From Mugil cephalus (Eukaryota > Chordata > Actinopteri > Mugiliformes > Mugilidae), in the NCBI RefSeq assembly GCF_022458985.1, contig NC_061773.1, forward strand, positions 21,734,001 to 21,798,000: DNA of 64,000 nt. Reading direction: 5' to 3'. Made by a program: the position numbers and the translations under genes. Shown here piece after piece: positions 24,701-35,800 of this stretch. Each line of letters opens with the position of its first letter. Position 1 is the first letter of the stretch. The notes under the pieces are model-generated. The model made no database searches. It was not told where the DNA came from and saw only the letters and a list, made by a program, of their open reading frames with translations.

Positions 24701-26578
24701 CTCACTGCCTGTTTAGGTAATCTGCAGTATGCATTTGATAGTAGGAGTGGATAAAACATAAAAAAAAAAAATGTTTAAATAACCTGTCGTATTTTAAAGC
24801 GGCAGATCGGTCCTCACTGAAGGGGTCTGGTGCATTTGTGAAACTGTCAAGACAGCATGTGCGTCCAATTACTGTGGCACGGAGAACTTGATACACCACG
24901 CACACAGTCCAGACGCCGTAATGTGCTGTTTAAGATCTTAACATCACTTAGCCGACATATTTTAGACACATTTTCTCTTCTCATTGTTGACACGAGGATA
25001 AACACATGCAGCACCGACTGCTTGGAGCGACATCAAAAGACTCTGTTTCCATGGCAATTTCCCGAAAAGGGCCCGCGTCGCAGGGTGTAATCGAGAGAAG
25101 AGTGTTTACCTCTTGGAAAGCACATCGTATGCTTCTTCTTCTTCTTTTTTTTTATCTCTCGTCTGTTTTTGCGCTCTGAAGTGGCCTCACCTGTTTTGTC
25201 TGCATCGGGGTTGTTGTTCTCCAGCTCTCCAGGGACGGTGGGAGGGGCGCGCACGGGGGTCGCTGCTTCGGGCGTGTCGAAGTGACCCTCCGAGTCAGAG
25301 CTGCGGCGGAGCCCGGGGGGAAAAGAGAAAGAAAGAGAGAGTGAGTGAACTTTCCAAACATTCAAAAAAAAAAAAAGGAGGACAGAGCAAACCTTATATA
25401 ACCGAGGAGCAGTGGCTATATTACAAACAAGAGGGCAGAAGACAAAAAAAAAGGGTGAATCAGCACTGTGAATAGAAATGGACTATAAAGGACTTGCATA
25501 GACAGAAGTATTGTAAAAGAAGTTGATCTGTGGCATCACGATCTAAGGGAGGTGCGTGTTTAGCCTAAATAAAGACACTTGGTAGCTTGAAGGGGTCAAA
25601 ACAAGAATCTCAAATCTAAACCTAAACTTCACCTCCGCTCTGTTGTCGTGTTGTGTTTTGGGAACGCTCACTAATATCTGAACCGTTGAAGGAAAGAAAG
25701 GGGAAATGTAGGTATAGTAAAAGATACACAGAGGAAGTGGAAGTGCACGAAGGGCAACCTGCTATTTCCTGTTACAATGTAAGAAGCATGTAGCGCAAAG
25801 CGCGAGCCGAGCTGCAAATGATGGAATAAATTTCATGTGACTGAATAGAGTTTGTGAAGTATCAAGATCACTTCAGGAAGCCACAGTCAGATGTCGGCGT
25901 GACCGTTGCCCCGTAGCCACTGATCTGCTCAGTGTTGATTTTGACGTTTAATGTGCCAGTACTGATACAGTATCTGGTGAGACGACGATGACAGGAAGTC
26001 GGCGCAAACGCAGAGCGGTTTGTGTCAAACAATGGCCAAGATAACACTAAAAGCATCCGTGAGGAGCGGAGACAATGAGTCCCTGATCACTTCAGCATGT
26101 GTCAACATTGTGCTTTGCTTCGTTTGACTGTGCTGAAACGAGGGAAAAAAACGCTGGGTCGGGGGCGACAATCTTAATCACAATCTTAACCACAGAAACA
26201 CCAGTGTCAACGCCGCGCAAACACGCGGCACGTGAAGAACGAAATGTCGATGAGGATGAGGCGACATCCATTTCTGTCCATTTCATGAAACGTCAGAGGC
26301 TCCTGAACCTGACAGGTAGACTCACACGCTGGAAGGCCTCTTCCTCCAGCCCAGACCGTGTGAATCACCCCGTCAGTATTTACAGTCCTCCAGCACAACA
26401 CTTGCCTGCAGCCTTGAGATCTTTCCTCCTCCTCCTCCTCCTCCTCTTCTTCTCCTCTCCTAAATCGCTCCCTCTCCTCGCTGGCCTCCTGCCCCTCGTC
26501 CTCCTCCTCTTCTCCTTCTCCCCCTCTCACCGCCGTCCACGTCCATTTGGCCCATGACACGGGTGACAGCCAAGACAT
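15660..26578 (-). CDS. tacc1: Transforming acidic coiled-coil protein 1, complete
   Basis: Centrosome and microtubule-plus-end protein of the TACC family, which partners with ch-TOG/XMAP215 and Aurora A. Twelve coding exons on the minus strand: 26578-26406, 25300-25191, 23287-21934, 19889-19702, 19116-19046, 18776-18645, 18552-18476, 18360-18317, 17246-17083, 16853-16747, 16625-16505, 15725-15660. The total of 2607 bp gives 868 residues and a stop, and every phase joins. TACC1 rather than TACC2 or TACC3 is indicated by the N-terminal [16 protein letters not shown], by [20 protein letters not shown] and by [14 protein letters not shown] repeats occupy exon 3. The TACC coiled coil (LTLIREE through [10 protein letters not shown]) covers about residues 670-868. 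All introns are GT-AG except the first, which reads GC-AG. Human TACC1 is 805 residues. Confidence 0.93.
20718..20742. repeat. (TG)n microsatellite
   Basis: About twelve TG units in a tacc1 intron, just ahead of the telomere-like block. Another shorter GT tract lies at 20878-20900. Confidence 0.85.
20800..20858. repeat. Degenerate telomere-like TTAGGG block
   Basis: Contains at least five TTAGGG or TAGGGTTA units with small interruptions (taagggctagggtta and similar) on the plus strand. Short interstitial telomeric arrays are common in vertebrates and may mark double-strand-break repair. Lies in the tacc1 intron between 19890 and 21933. Confidence 0.75.
21934..23287 (-). CDS. tacc1: tacc1 large exon with SDP repeats
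   Basis: A 1354-bp exon (acceptor cctacag, donor AAC|GTAAGT) encoding about 451 residues of low-complexity Pro/Ala/Ser/Glu sequence plus SDP repeats. Recognisable repeats are [40 protein letters not shown] with FNPFGSNSK, and [23 protein letters not shown] repeats are the TACC-family hallmark outside the coiled coil. The exon ends in a basic stretch ([19 protein letters not shown]) that resembles a nuclear localisation signal. The serine run around 22548-22563 is encoded by a TCA/TCG-type triplet array. Confidence 0.93.
26406..26578 (-). CDS. tacc1: tacc1 first coding exon with conserved WAKWTW motif and Glu run
   Basis: ATG at 26578 opens [14 protein letters not shown], matching the mammalian TACC1 start (ILSPVQWAKWTWSAVRGG). 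The following acidic part includes an uninterrupted run of about ten glutamates encoded by GAG/GAA repeats. The exon leaves in phase 2 at CAG|GCAAGT, a GC-type donor; joining to the phase-2 exon at 25300 restores a serine before SDSEGHF. Sequence upstream in the same frame contains no better ATG, only a TTG. Confidence 0.85.
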
Positions 26579-27164
26579 CACTCCTCGTTCCAAAAAGGCG
26601 TCCTTCGACCCTCCTGTCGACTCAAGCTTTGGCTTGCGGTGCTCAACTCCCCTTTTTCCTGGTCAGATTTCCACCCTGCCAGCAGCTCTCACATCCTTCC
26701 ACAGACCTTCTCCTCCGTTCACATCAGTCACCCACGAAATTAAGGAGACATCTCTTTTCACTCCTCTGTCCGTGCGCCGTCAGTCTCAAAGGGAGATCTG
26801 CTGTCTTTCTCGATCTTCTCTCTTCTTCTTCTCCTCTTTTTTTTTCTTTCCAGTCACTCTGTCTCTGTGGCAGAATACCTCAGCTCTGATCAGCTGGTTT
26901 TTCAAATGCTGTGCTCACTCTCTCCTCCTCTGATCCCCCTCCAAACCTCTCCCTCCCCTCCGCCTCGGAACGGTTCACCGCCGCAGAGTGCAGCAGGGGT
27001 GAGCCGGGGAGTGCAGGAGCCTCTGAGAACGAACGCAGCTCCTCTCGGCGCCTCCGCGCAACTTCCCCCCCCCCCGCGGTTGACAAATGGTACGTCCCTG
27101 CCGGGCTCCGAAGCAGAAGGAGGGAGTCGCAAAACAAACACAGAGGGAGGTGGAGGAGGTTGAG

Positions 27165-27199
27165 GTGGAGGAGGAGCTGCCGGGGCTCCACATTTTATA
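27165..27199 (-). promoter_or_regulatory. tacc1: Probable tacc1 promoter with TATA box
   Basis: The minus strand has TATAAAA at 27199-27193, about 620 bases upstream of the tacc1 ATG. The stretch between is GC-rich and purine-biased on this strand (CpG-containing, 26940-27180) and lacks an obvious splice acceptor before the ATG. A start near 27165 is inferred from the usual spacing, and alternative TACC1 first exons are not excluded. Confidence 0.5.
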
Positions 27200-28851
27200 G
27201 TCCAGAGAGAGAAGTCAGGAATGTGGGGCTGGATCTTAAAGCCTTATTTGCCCCCCCCAACCCACCCACCCACCTACCCACCCACTCTCGGGCTGTTAAC
27301 AGTTAACTGTTTGTCCCCATCCAGTAGCAGAAAGGCATGCACGACCAGGGGAACCAGTTCCATGGCCGCGGGAGGAGATCTACCTGGATGAATTCAATTT
27401 GTCTAAGGCAACAGTTCAGACCACTCACGTGACAGAAAACCGCAGTCTACAATGCAAGCGGATATTAAAAACCCTTGAATGTTGTCAGGTAAAAAAAAAA
27501 AAAAAAAAGAAGGGAGATCACATTACTCAAGAGGTGTGTCTGAAATACCTCAGCATCACGAGAAAGACAGAATAAATAAACTGCAGAGTAATGGGAATGT
27601 TTTTAGAGAAAACAACCCAAAACCACAATCACTGCTACAAATACAGTTTGAATTTCAAATCTTCTGCAGATTCACCTGTGAGAACCATAGACTGTACAAA
27701 GGTAAACAGTGTGCGGTGAGAAGAGACCACTTTAGGGTAGGATTTCTCTATGCTTATCAGTACAAAAGAGGGAGGCCATGGTGATTTTTAAGGCTTAAAT
27801 AGAGATTTAAAAAAATGTTTGAGATTTGAATTTATCTTTTTCTTTCCAGAGATAAGATGAGATATAACATGAGATAATAGTTTACTGATGCCCATTGGGG
27901 AAATTCAAAAGCTACAGCGGCACGAGAAGAAAACTAGTGAGCAAAGAGAAATTAAACCGGACAGAGAGATAGAGCAGGCAGCAAAATAACAAAAGCTGTG
28001 GATGAAACGATATTAAAAAATAATAATGAATCTGTTTGCACGTTTTACATGGTCCATGGTTCAAACACAAAAGATTTCCTGTTTACTTTTAGATAAATGA
28101 AAAAAATCTGATACCTGTGATGATATGATTAAAAACAAAATGCTCCAGTTAAAGAATTACATAAATCGTAATAGTTGACTGTCTGTGTCTTTAAAAAGGA
28201 ATGATGGAAATTTCTATTTCGATACTTGAGTAATTAAGGTAAAAAAAAAAAAAAATCCCAGTGGCCATATTATACTTGTTTAATTTGCAGGTGAGTTAAT
28301 TAAAAGACACTTGAAAAATAAAAACTATATCCAAACACTTGTGAAAACAGTGGTAATGGTGATATGACCTTTAAATATTCACTATTATAAACCATAAGTA
28401 TCTGGAAGTATCTGTGTCTGCACTGCAGTTGCAGTTTTCGTCTCTCCCCTGAACAAACCCTCCCAGACACATGCCCCCCCCACACCATTCAATAAGACAC
28501 TTAAAAAAAAGAGGCACACACCAATCTGCACGCACCACCCATCCACAGCAACAACCATTTCTTACTGGTAATTGCATCAAATGTATATTTTTTTATCTTT
28601 CTAATTTGTATATATTGTTTTTTCTTCTCTTTTTGCTAAGTTAACTTTTATTTAATGTTATGTGGCGCTGACACACCAGCTAAAACTCCTGCGTACATTG
28701 TACATTTGGCCAATAAACAGATTTTTCCCCCCTTAGTTTTTCTGCCACACCTGTTTCAAAAGCATGACATGATCCTGTGTGCATTGTGTTGCTGTTCTCC
28801 AGTACCAGAAACTCAAGGCTTTGACTTGACTCCTCCCGGATTCCCGAAACA

Positions 28852-28854
<3 letters not shown>

Positions 28855-28934
<80 letters not shown>
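28855..28934. repeat. (CA)n microsatellite, 40 uninterrupted units
   Basis: A perfect 80-base AC/CA array. Apparent open frames here (His-Thr or Cys-Val repeats) are artefacts of the dinucleotide repeat. Confidence 0.98.
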
Positions 28935-28938
<4 letters not shown>

Positions 28939-31028
28939 CTCAGTCAGAGTTTCCACATTTGACCAGAAAGGGTGGAGTTTGTCCTCTGCCTCTGATTATT
29001 TACTGTCTGGGCCCTGATGGAGTTTGTAGCTGCAGTGAGGACTATAACCTGCACACATTAATGAGGGCTGATACAGAGAGAGTAAACCCTTAACCACCAT
29101 TAATACAGAGAGAGCGTAAATATCAAAGTGTGCCATTATTTTTGGAATTACAGTCAAGTTTTTAAGTTCTTGAAGTAAGACAACTTTTTATGAATTGGCA
29201 CTTTCGTCTGTACTTACAGCATACTTGATTAATTTAATTTAATTTTTTTGGACAACAGAGCGACATTTTGAAGTGGAAATAGTGTTTCACTGTTATTACA
29301 AATGGCTCCTTCCACCATCATTGAGGGGTCCCTGAAGATGCAGGGGCAGGCCAGTGATATGGGTATGTTACATAAGAAAGGGTTCCTGTTACGTCCTCAA
29401 TGAAAATATATAAATCTGAATCTGAACGTTTTCGAGACTCAGCCGAATACCTCTGACTTTCCTTTCCTTTTCTTTCTCAGAGTCGATCTTGAGGAATGGA
29501 GCGTTTCTCGTCTAAAAATGGCACCAATAAACATCAGTAGGCAGCCGAGAGGCAGCTGCGAGCGCGCGTGTGTGTGTCTCCAGATAAAAAAGCCCACTCC
29601 ATTCTTAAAAGCTGCTCTGCCACTACCACCACCACCACCGCCACAGACCCCAGAGCTCCTGCCAAAGAGACTGAGGCTCCAGAAAAATCCAAACACAACT
29701 TGAAAGAGATCATATTTCAAATACAGTGGGAGGAACCCAAGAGGCTTTTTTTTTTTTTTTTTTTAAGAAAACAAAAAGTCACTAGATGGAAAGACAACCT
29801 GACCCCGACTGTTGTGAAATTCTTAGTCAGCTGACCCAGCGTGCTTGGTCTCTGTGTTAACACGGCTTACACTGTGTCAACAGTATAATACTTTCAATAC
29901 TCACCGCTATCACCATAAATAGAGCAGGAGACAATAGTGGAGCCATGTGATTATATAACAGCCCTTCCTGTGGATGCTAAAATAAGTCCAGACACACAAG
30001 AGATGGCTCAGGTCCCAGCAAACTAACTGAACGCACCAGAGGTTCCCGGAAAGTAATGAAAAGCTGGGGCAGAGAGGGCAAAGGCTAACGCCACAAGGAG
30101 GAGGGAAGTGAGACAAAATGTGAGCAAAAATTCGAATGTGAGACACGGAGGCGGGGGAGAGGAAGGACGAGATCCATTGAGATTGATGATGCATGCGACA
30201 CTGAGCCGGTGTCAGCATGCTGACATTCTCACTTCTGCCTTATGGAGGAAACTTAAGTGTCAGCACTCAAACAGCTTCTGTAGAGATGTAGTAAAGGACA
30301 CAGACTCACTCAGCAACGACACATATATACTAACTATATGTATTTAGCCACCAACCGATACAAGTTAATACCACATATAGAGGGAAATTAGTACAAGTGC
30401 AAGTTTCTGAACTACTACTGTAAATATTACCTTTCATCTCAGTGGTCTGCTGCTCCAACCCAGAGCCACATATTCCGCTCTGCGCAAACCAAAAGCGACA
30501 TCTAGCGGTCAAAGAGCATTATGACATCAAAACACACTATAATGAATTTACACATTTCTGAAAACATATTCCCACAACATCATAATCTAAAAGACTTATC
30601 TGATAATAAAAGGATAATATAAAATAAACTCTGTTGCCAATTCAATCACGGCCCAGTTGACCAGTAATTGCATATTGAGTAGTCACACTCACTTTTGCAT
30701 AACTTCATTCACAGATCCCAATATAGCATCAACTAGACATGAATTACATAATGTATTAAATCATTACGAATTCCTTCCACTGCGTTCACGGAAATGCAAA
30801 GCTATTTATATACAACCTTGATCTCATTTTACCTTATAAATGTTTCCCTACATCAACCTGTACACATGCATATGACTACATTTTAAAACAAAGAAGAGCA
30901 TCAACAGCAACCTCTTCAAACAATTATTGTGGTCTGCTACTCCGCTAAGCAATCCAATAGATTTAGAGAATTCAGAGAACTTTATTTATCCCCATCATTT
31001 GCAGATTTTCCACATAAATCCCATACAC

Positions 31029-31440
31029 CAGGTGTGTCAAACTCATTTTAGTTCGGAGGGCACATTCAGCCCAATTTGATCTCACGCAGACCAGCATGAT
31101 AAACTATAAGTCACGACAACGCTGGATTTTTTCCATTTGTTTTAGTGGAAAGGAGAACAAGTAAATTAGGAGAACGTTTACTTTTAATAAACTATCCTTT
31201 AAAAAGGTGAAATGTCTTAAGAAAAATGAGTCTCATCAGTCTGCTGTTTAGTCCTGGGTCTCAGTGTTGTGTTCTGTCCACTTCTCTTTCTAAAACGGGG
31301 CTAACAGTTGTTTTCATTGAAAAAATGCAGCACTCTATGCCATTTTCGCACTTTGCAAATTCATGCCGTGGTTGATTAAGCCAGATCAGAACCTCCGGTG
31401 ATCCACTTTTGGACCGCAGGCCATATGTTTGACACCTGTG
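31029..31440. mobile_element. Non-autonomous hAT-like DNA element with 8-bp target duplication
   Basis: The left end caggtgtgtcaaactcat and right end atatgtttgacacctgtg form terminal inverted repeats close to the widespread vertebrate hAT terminus CAGGGGTGTCAAAC. The flanks are ccatacac (31021-31028) and caatacac (31441-31448), an 8-bp duplication with one mismatch, as expected for hAT. The 412-bp interior has no coding capacity. Confidence 0.85.
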
Positions 31441-32059
31441 CAATACACACTCAGTCAGTCCAATAAAATCAATATAATCTCATCTCATCTTCTTCTACTA
31501 CCGCTTATCCTCACTAGGGGGTTGCTGGATCTTAGCAAATTTCACGTACAAAAATTGCAAAGTACTACACTGTAATAGAAAAGTGTCTGTGACCACACTT
31601 CACAATGAAACACTTTTCTGATTCTGATTAACCCTCTCAAGGGCAAGAGGCCATATGTGGAAACTTCCACACACATGTTAAATTGAGGCTCTGCGTCTTT
31701 CAGTGAGGTTTTTTGACCCATCCAGTCAGCGAAGATCAAGACAAAATTTTATTAGGTTCCACGAAGTAGTGGTCAAATGTTGTCTAATTTGATAATGTGT
31801 ATGTTGACATGAGTCTGAATCTGCACTTTAGTTTCTAATGATCTTAATACATGTTTACATTTGTTTACCATTTAAGGACAGGAAACCATATATAATAACT
31901 TAATTTTATCCATGAAAATGGAAAATTTTCTATGTCCTACAATAACACTCTAGGTTTGAAATTTAGTATTTCACTGAACGTCCTATAAAGAGTTAAGTGG
32001 TTATAATATCATATGTCGTTAGGTGGCGGTAAAGTTCTTCTACAGACAAATGAGAGGTC

Positions 32060-32307
32060 CGCCAACCCCGAAGAAGAAATACTTCCGCCGTGACGTATTT
32101 TAGCGAGTAGTAAATGGCGGTCGTGAACAGGGTGGACTGTAAACATTTCCACGGTCATAACTGTAACTGTCTAATTATCATCAAAAACATGTACTGGGCT
32201 GTGTCGAACATGCAGCGTAGTGACAAGATGTTTATTTTCAACTTTCAGGTCGGTTCATGTGCCGCGCTGTCAAATAAGTCACTGCCAAGACGAAAACCAA
32301 GCACACG
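32060..32307 (+). promoter_or_regulatory. aggf1: Probable aggf1 promoter and noncoding first exon
   Basis: Within 45 bases there is an ETS-like ACTTCCG (32081-32087), a CRE half site TGACGT (32091-32096) and a YY1-like AAATGGCGG (32112-32120), a combination typical of TATA-less housekeeping promoters. An exon ending at 32307 with donor ACG|GTAAGA would splice to the acceptor ctcacttttag before 32795, just upstream of the coding ATG. Transcription start is inferred, not seen. Confidence 0.5.
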
Positions 32308-32569
32308 GTAAGAAGAGATGGAGAAGTATTTACGCTACTTGATGTCGTTGGAATAGAGCTGTGTCGAGTAATTCAAATTTTAGTATATTTGCTTGATGGA
32401 GGGTGTTGAATGTATAGTTTAGTCGGTGATAAATATGTGGATAGGTTGATACGCTAGCGCCCCTTAACCGCGGTTACTGTAATGTCCTCCATTTTTTTTC
32501 TTCCATACATAGTCCAGCTACATGTGAGTGTTGAATGTTTCTGTACCGGTGCTGCTAACAACGTGAATT

Positions 32570-32612
32570 TCCCCATTGTGGGTAAATAAAGGCTTATCTT
32601 ATCTTGAAATAA
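32570..32612 (+). repeat. LINE-type 3' tail ending in a TTATC array
   Basis: ccccattgtgggtaaataaa followed by ggcttatcttatcttg is the common terminus of fish CR1/Rex-type LINEs. Only the tail is present, in the intron upstream of the aggf1 start-codon exon. Confidence 0.6.
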
Positions 32613-32802
32613 TGGCCCATGACATTTAAAAAAAAAAAAAAAATGAATCACATATTGAATGTATGGTATTAATTATTAAAAATCCTTTCGTCAAATAAAT
32701 GACAGGCCATTATTTTAGGAGGGTGATCTTATCTTCATCTTATCTTGCTGCCTCCTTACAAACTGAACTGATTGGTGAACGCTCTCACTTTTAGTTTAAC
32801 TA

Positions 32803-35800
32803 ATGGAGAACGAAGACGGCCCAGGAGAAAAGGAGCCGGAGCCTGAAGAGGCTCAGCTCCGTCTGAAAGTTGAGTCTCTGAAGCAAGAGCTGAAAGAGTG
32901 CAGGGCCGAGCTGTCCAAGCTACAGAAGCAACTGAGCCAGTCTGAGAGACTCCAGCGGAGCACCGAGACCTACAACGAAGACCTGAGGAAACAGGTCAGC
33001 ACATGATAACTCTACGAAAATCTACCATTATTGTTTTCATCTGATTGACTGTACATATGACACGAAGTTGTTTCAGAGCTAATGAACATCTAAAACTGCA
33101 CATTTCAAAATATAAATGTTTATTATACACATGGTGCTATGCCACACTCTGATGGTGCTGTGTGAATTGTACAAACTCACGCTATTTTGCACAAACTTGC
33201 CACAAATGCTGCTATGTTGCTGTTTTCTATTTTCATTTATCACTTATTTTATTTTATCTATACTGTTTTTATTTATTACTTAGTACCTATATTGTATAGT
33301 TAGTTATAGGAAACAATCAGGGACCTGAGAACATAATTTCATTCCATCTTGTGCTTCTGTATGATTGCGAATGACAAATAAAAAAAAACCTGGAATACAT
33401 ACAGCTGCCAGTTCATTAGATACACCACTGAAAACAAATTGCATTTTAATATGATCTAAACCTTAGTTTCATGAACGATGTAGTATTAGGCATCTGTCTC
33501 AAATAACTGAGAGAGCTGATGATTCGACTGTGTTTTCATTTTACAGGCAGTGGTTTTATTGAAATTTCTGTTTGCGTCGTACCCTGATCCTAACAAATAT
33601 GGACTTGGGAAAAAAAATCACCTCTGGTCGTTCACCCAAAAGATTTGTGCCAATTAGGTCAAATAAGTGTTTTAGTTTTTTGTCTTAAGGGTTGTGGGGG
33701 TTTCTCGACATGGTGGCCAGCATCTAATTAGTTTGACTTCTTGGACTAATACAGAACATCTAGAGCTTGAATTAATCTAAAAAATGCATCGCTTCAGGTT
33801 GACCAGCTGAGTGCAGAGATTCACGAACGGAAGAAGAAAGACAAAGAAAGAGTCAGCACTGAAACTCAGACAGAGGAATACGTGTGGACGGAAAATGGTG
33901 AGTTACGTGGTGTTCCTTCATTAAATTAAACTGGGAGATCAAGTACCAAAAAAAAAAGAGACCAAAGATTAACAAACGTGTCAATATTCGTCTGCAGATT
34001 ATTACAATTACTACTATGGAGGCTACTGTCAGAACCCAGAGGAGGCAGAAACTCAGGAGCACGTGGACGTAGCGGTGGAAGCTGCTGACTGCAGCGAGGC
34101 AGCAGAAGTTTCAACACCAAATGAAGCAGCAGCTGCAGACGTGCCGGCTCAACCAGACGGCAGTGTCGCAGTCACAACAGAGGTGTACTTTATGAGGCCT
34201 CATTAGTTAGTCACAGTATTTATTTATTAGTTGCTGTTGTTTTTGTTGTAAATTTACGCAGCTATCGATGTAGAAATTGAACTGTTGAATCGCATCTGTT
34301 TCAGGAAGGTGATCCAGCGTCCATAGCTGATTTGTTGAGGGCCACCGCTGAAGAGGCTATGACACAAACTGGCTTCGTCTTTGATGAGAATACTGGGATG
34401 TATTACGACCACAGCACGGGCTTCTACTATGACTCGGTTTGTCAGCAGTTTTTCTTATATATATATATATATATATATATATGCAGTTTGCCAGTTTTTA
34501 CACACATTTGTAATCATCTTTTATGTTTTTTTTCCCTCTCAGGCCAGTCAGTTATACTACGATGCCAACACTGGCATTTATTACTACTACGACGCAGAGA
34601 GTGGGAAATACCAGTTTCATTCTAGGATCGAGGTTCCGGCTGCACAGACTAGTGCTGAGACTTGCCAAGAAAACAATGCTGCTGACAAGAAAGCCAGAAA
34701 AGTGAAGAAATGGGTCAAGAAAACTCACCAGGATGACAGGGTATGTAACTGCTAGATATTTTAGTGACACTTAAAATGTTTGTTGGTGGTGGATAGCTGA
34801 CTTTTGACAATGTAGTTTCCCTTAAATTTCTTGTCGTTTTGGTCTCAGTCTTCAGATACTTAAATTCTCATTTTTTAATCGATGCAAGGCCAGTTGACTA
34901 AAATATTATTCCTCTGACCTACTGTAGGTGCAAGAGGTGACTAACTCTTTGGCTAAAATGAAGATTTCCTCTTACTGGAAAACTGCTTCTTACCGAGGTA
35001 CATCTTTTAATACATAATATATAACAGTATTTCTAAACCATTTCCACCTAAGTCTTATTTTAAACAGCTCCTTATCTCTGTTTAAATTTGAGAAGACACT
35101 TCACACACCAATTCCAAAATTGTTGTTGCCATCATTCAGTCCTGTTGTGTTGGATAAACATCATAGATTACAGCGCAGTAAAACAACTGTCATAAACCAT
35201 AAAACAATAACTAGATCACAGAGGATTGTCCTGTTAAATAATCTGGGGAACGTCCGTAGTGAATTGTATTTGAAGACTGAGACCATGCATTCACATTATA
35301 TGCTAAAATATTTGGGATCTACACAACAAAGTCAGCTGACCCGCTGTCACTTGAGATGGTCGTCTCACTGCTGACTGTCTGACGGCAGGAACCCCAATTC
35401 GATGATGTAAAGTTGGAAGAAGAACAAACTGAGTGGGTAGAACGGCAAACAGCTAAGAAGAACGCAGAATCGCGAAAGTCAAATCGAAGGTCTCGCAGTC
35501 CAGACGTGGCTCGGCGTAAAAAAGACTCTAAACGTCGGGAGGACCGAGACAAATCCTCGCCAAAGAAGAAAAGGCAGAAGAATGGTTCTCACCATGACGA
35601 TAAGGGAAGGTCGAGGAAGAAACGGAAGAAATCCAAGTCAGAAAAGCCCAAAAAGAAAAAGAAAACATCTCAGAGCGATGAGTCGGAGGGGAACAGTGAA
35701 CCAGAGGAGGGGGAGATCACAGAGTCGGATAAAGAAGAGTCTACACCTTCGTTCTCATCGTCTTCGAGCTCTCCCTCTGAAGATGGTCTAGAGTTAGAAA

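Larger units (their letters stand above)
27250..32050. other. Divergent intergenic region between tacc1 and aggf1
   Basis: No coding exon recognised on either strand. It contains a C-rich simple tract (27250-27287), a long CA array, A/T runs near 27487 and 28243, a hAT-like element at 31029-31440 and a short fish-type repeat tail around 31475-31530 (tctcatctcatcttc followed by ccgcttatcctcac). The remainder is AT-rich sequence with no visible feature. Confidence 0.5.

Noticed and set aside
28655..29017. Open frames with His-Thr or Cys-Val repeats
   Set aside because: Produced by the CA dinucleotide array, not a gene.
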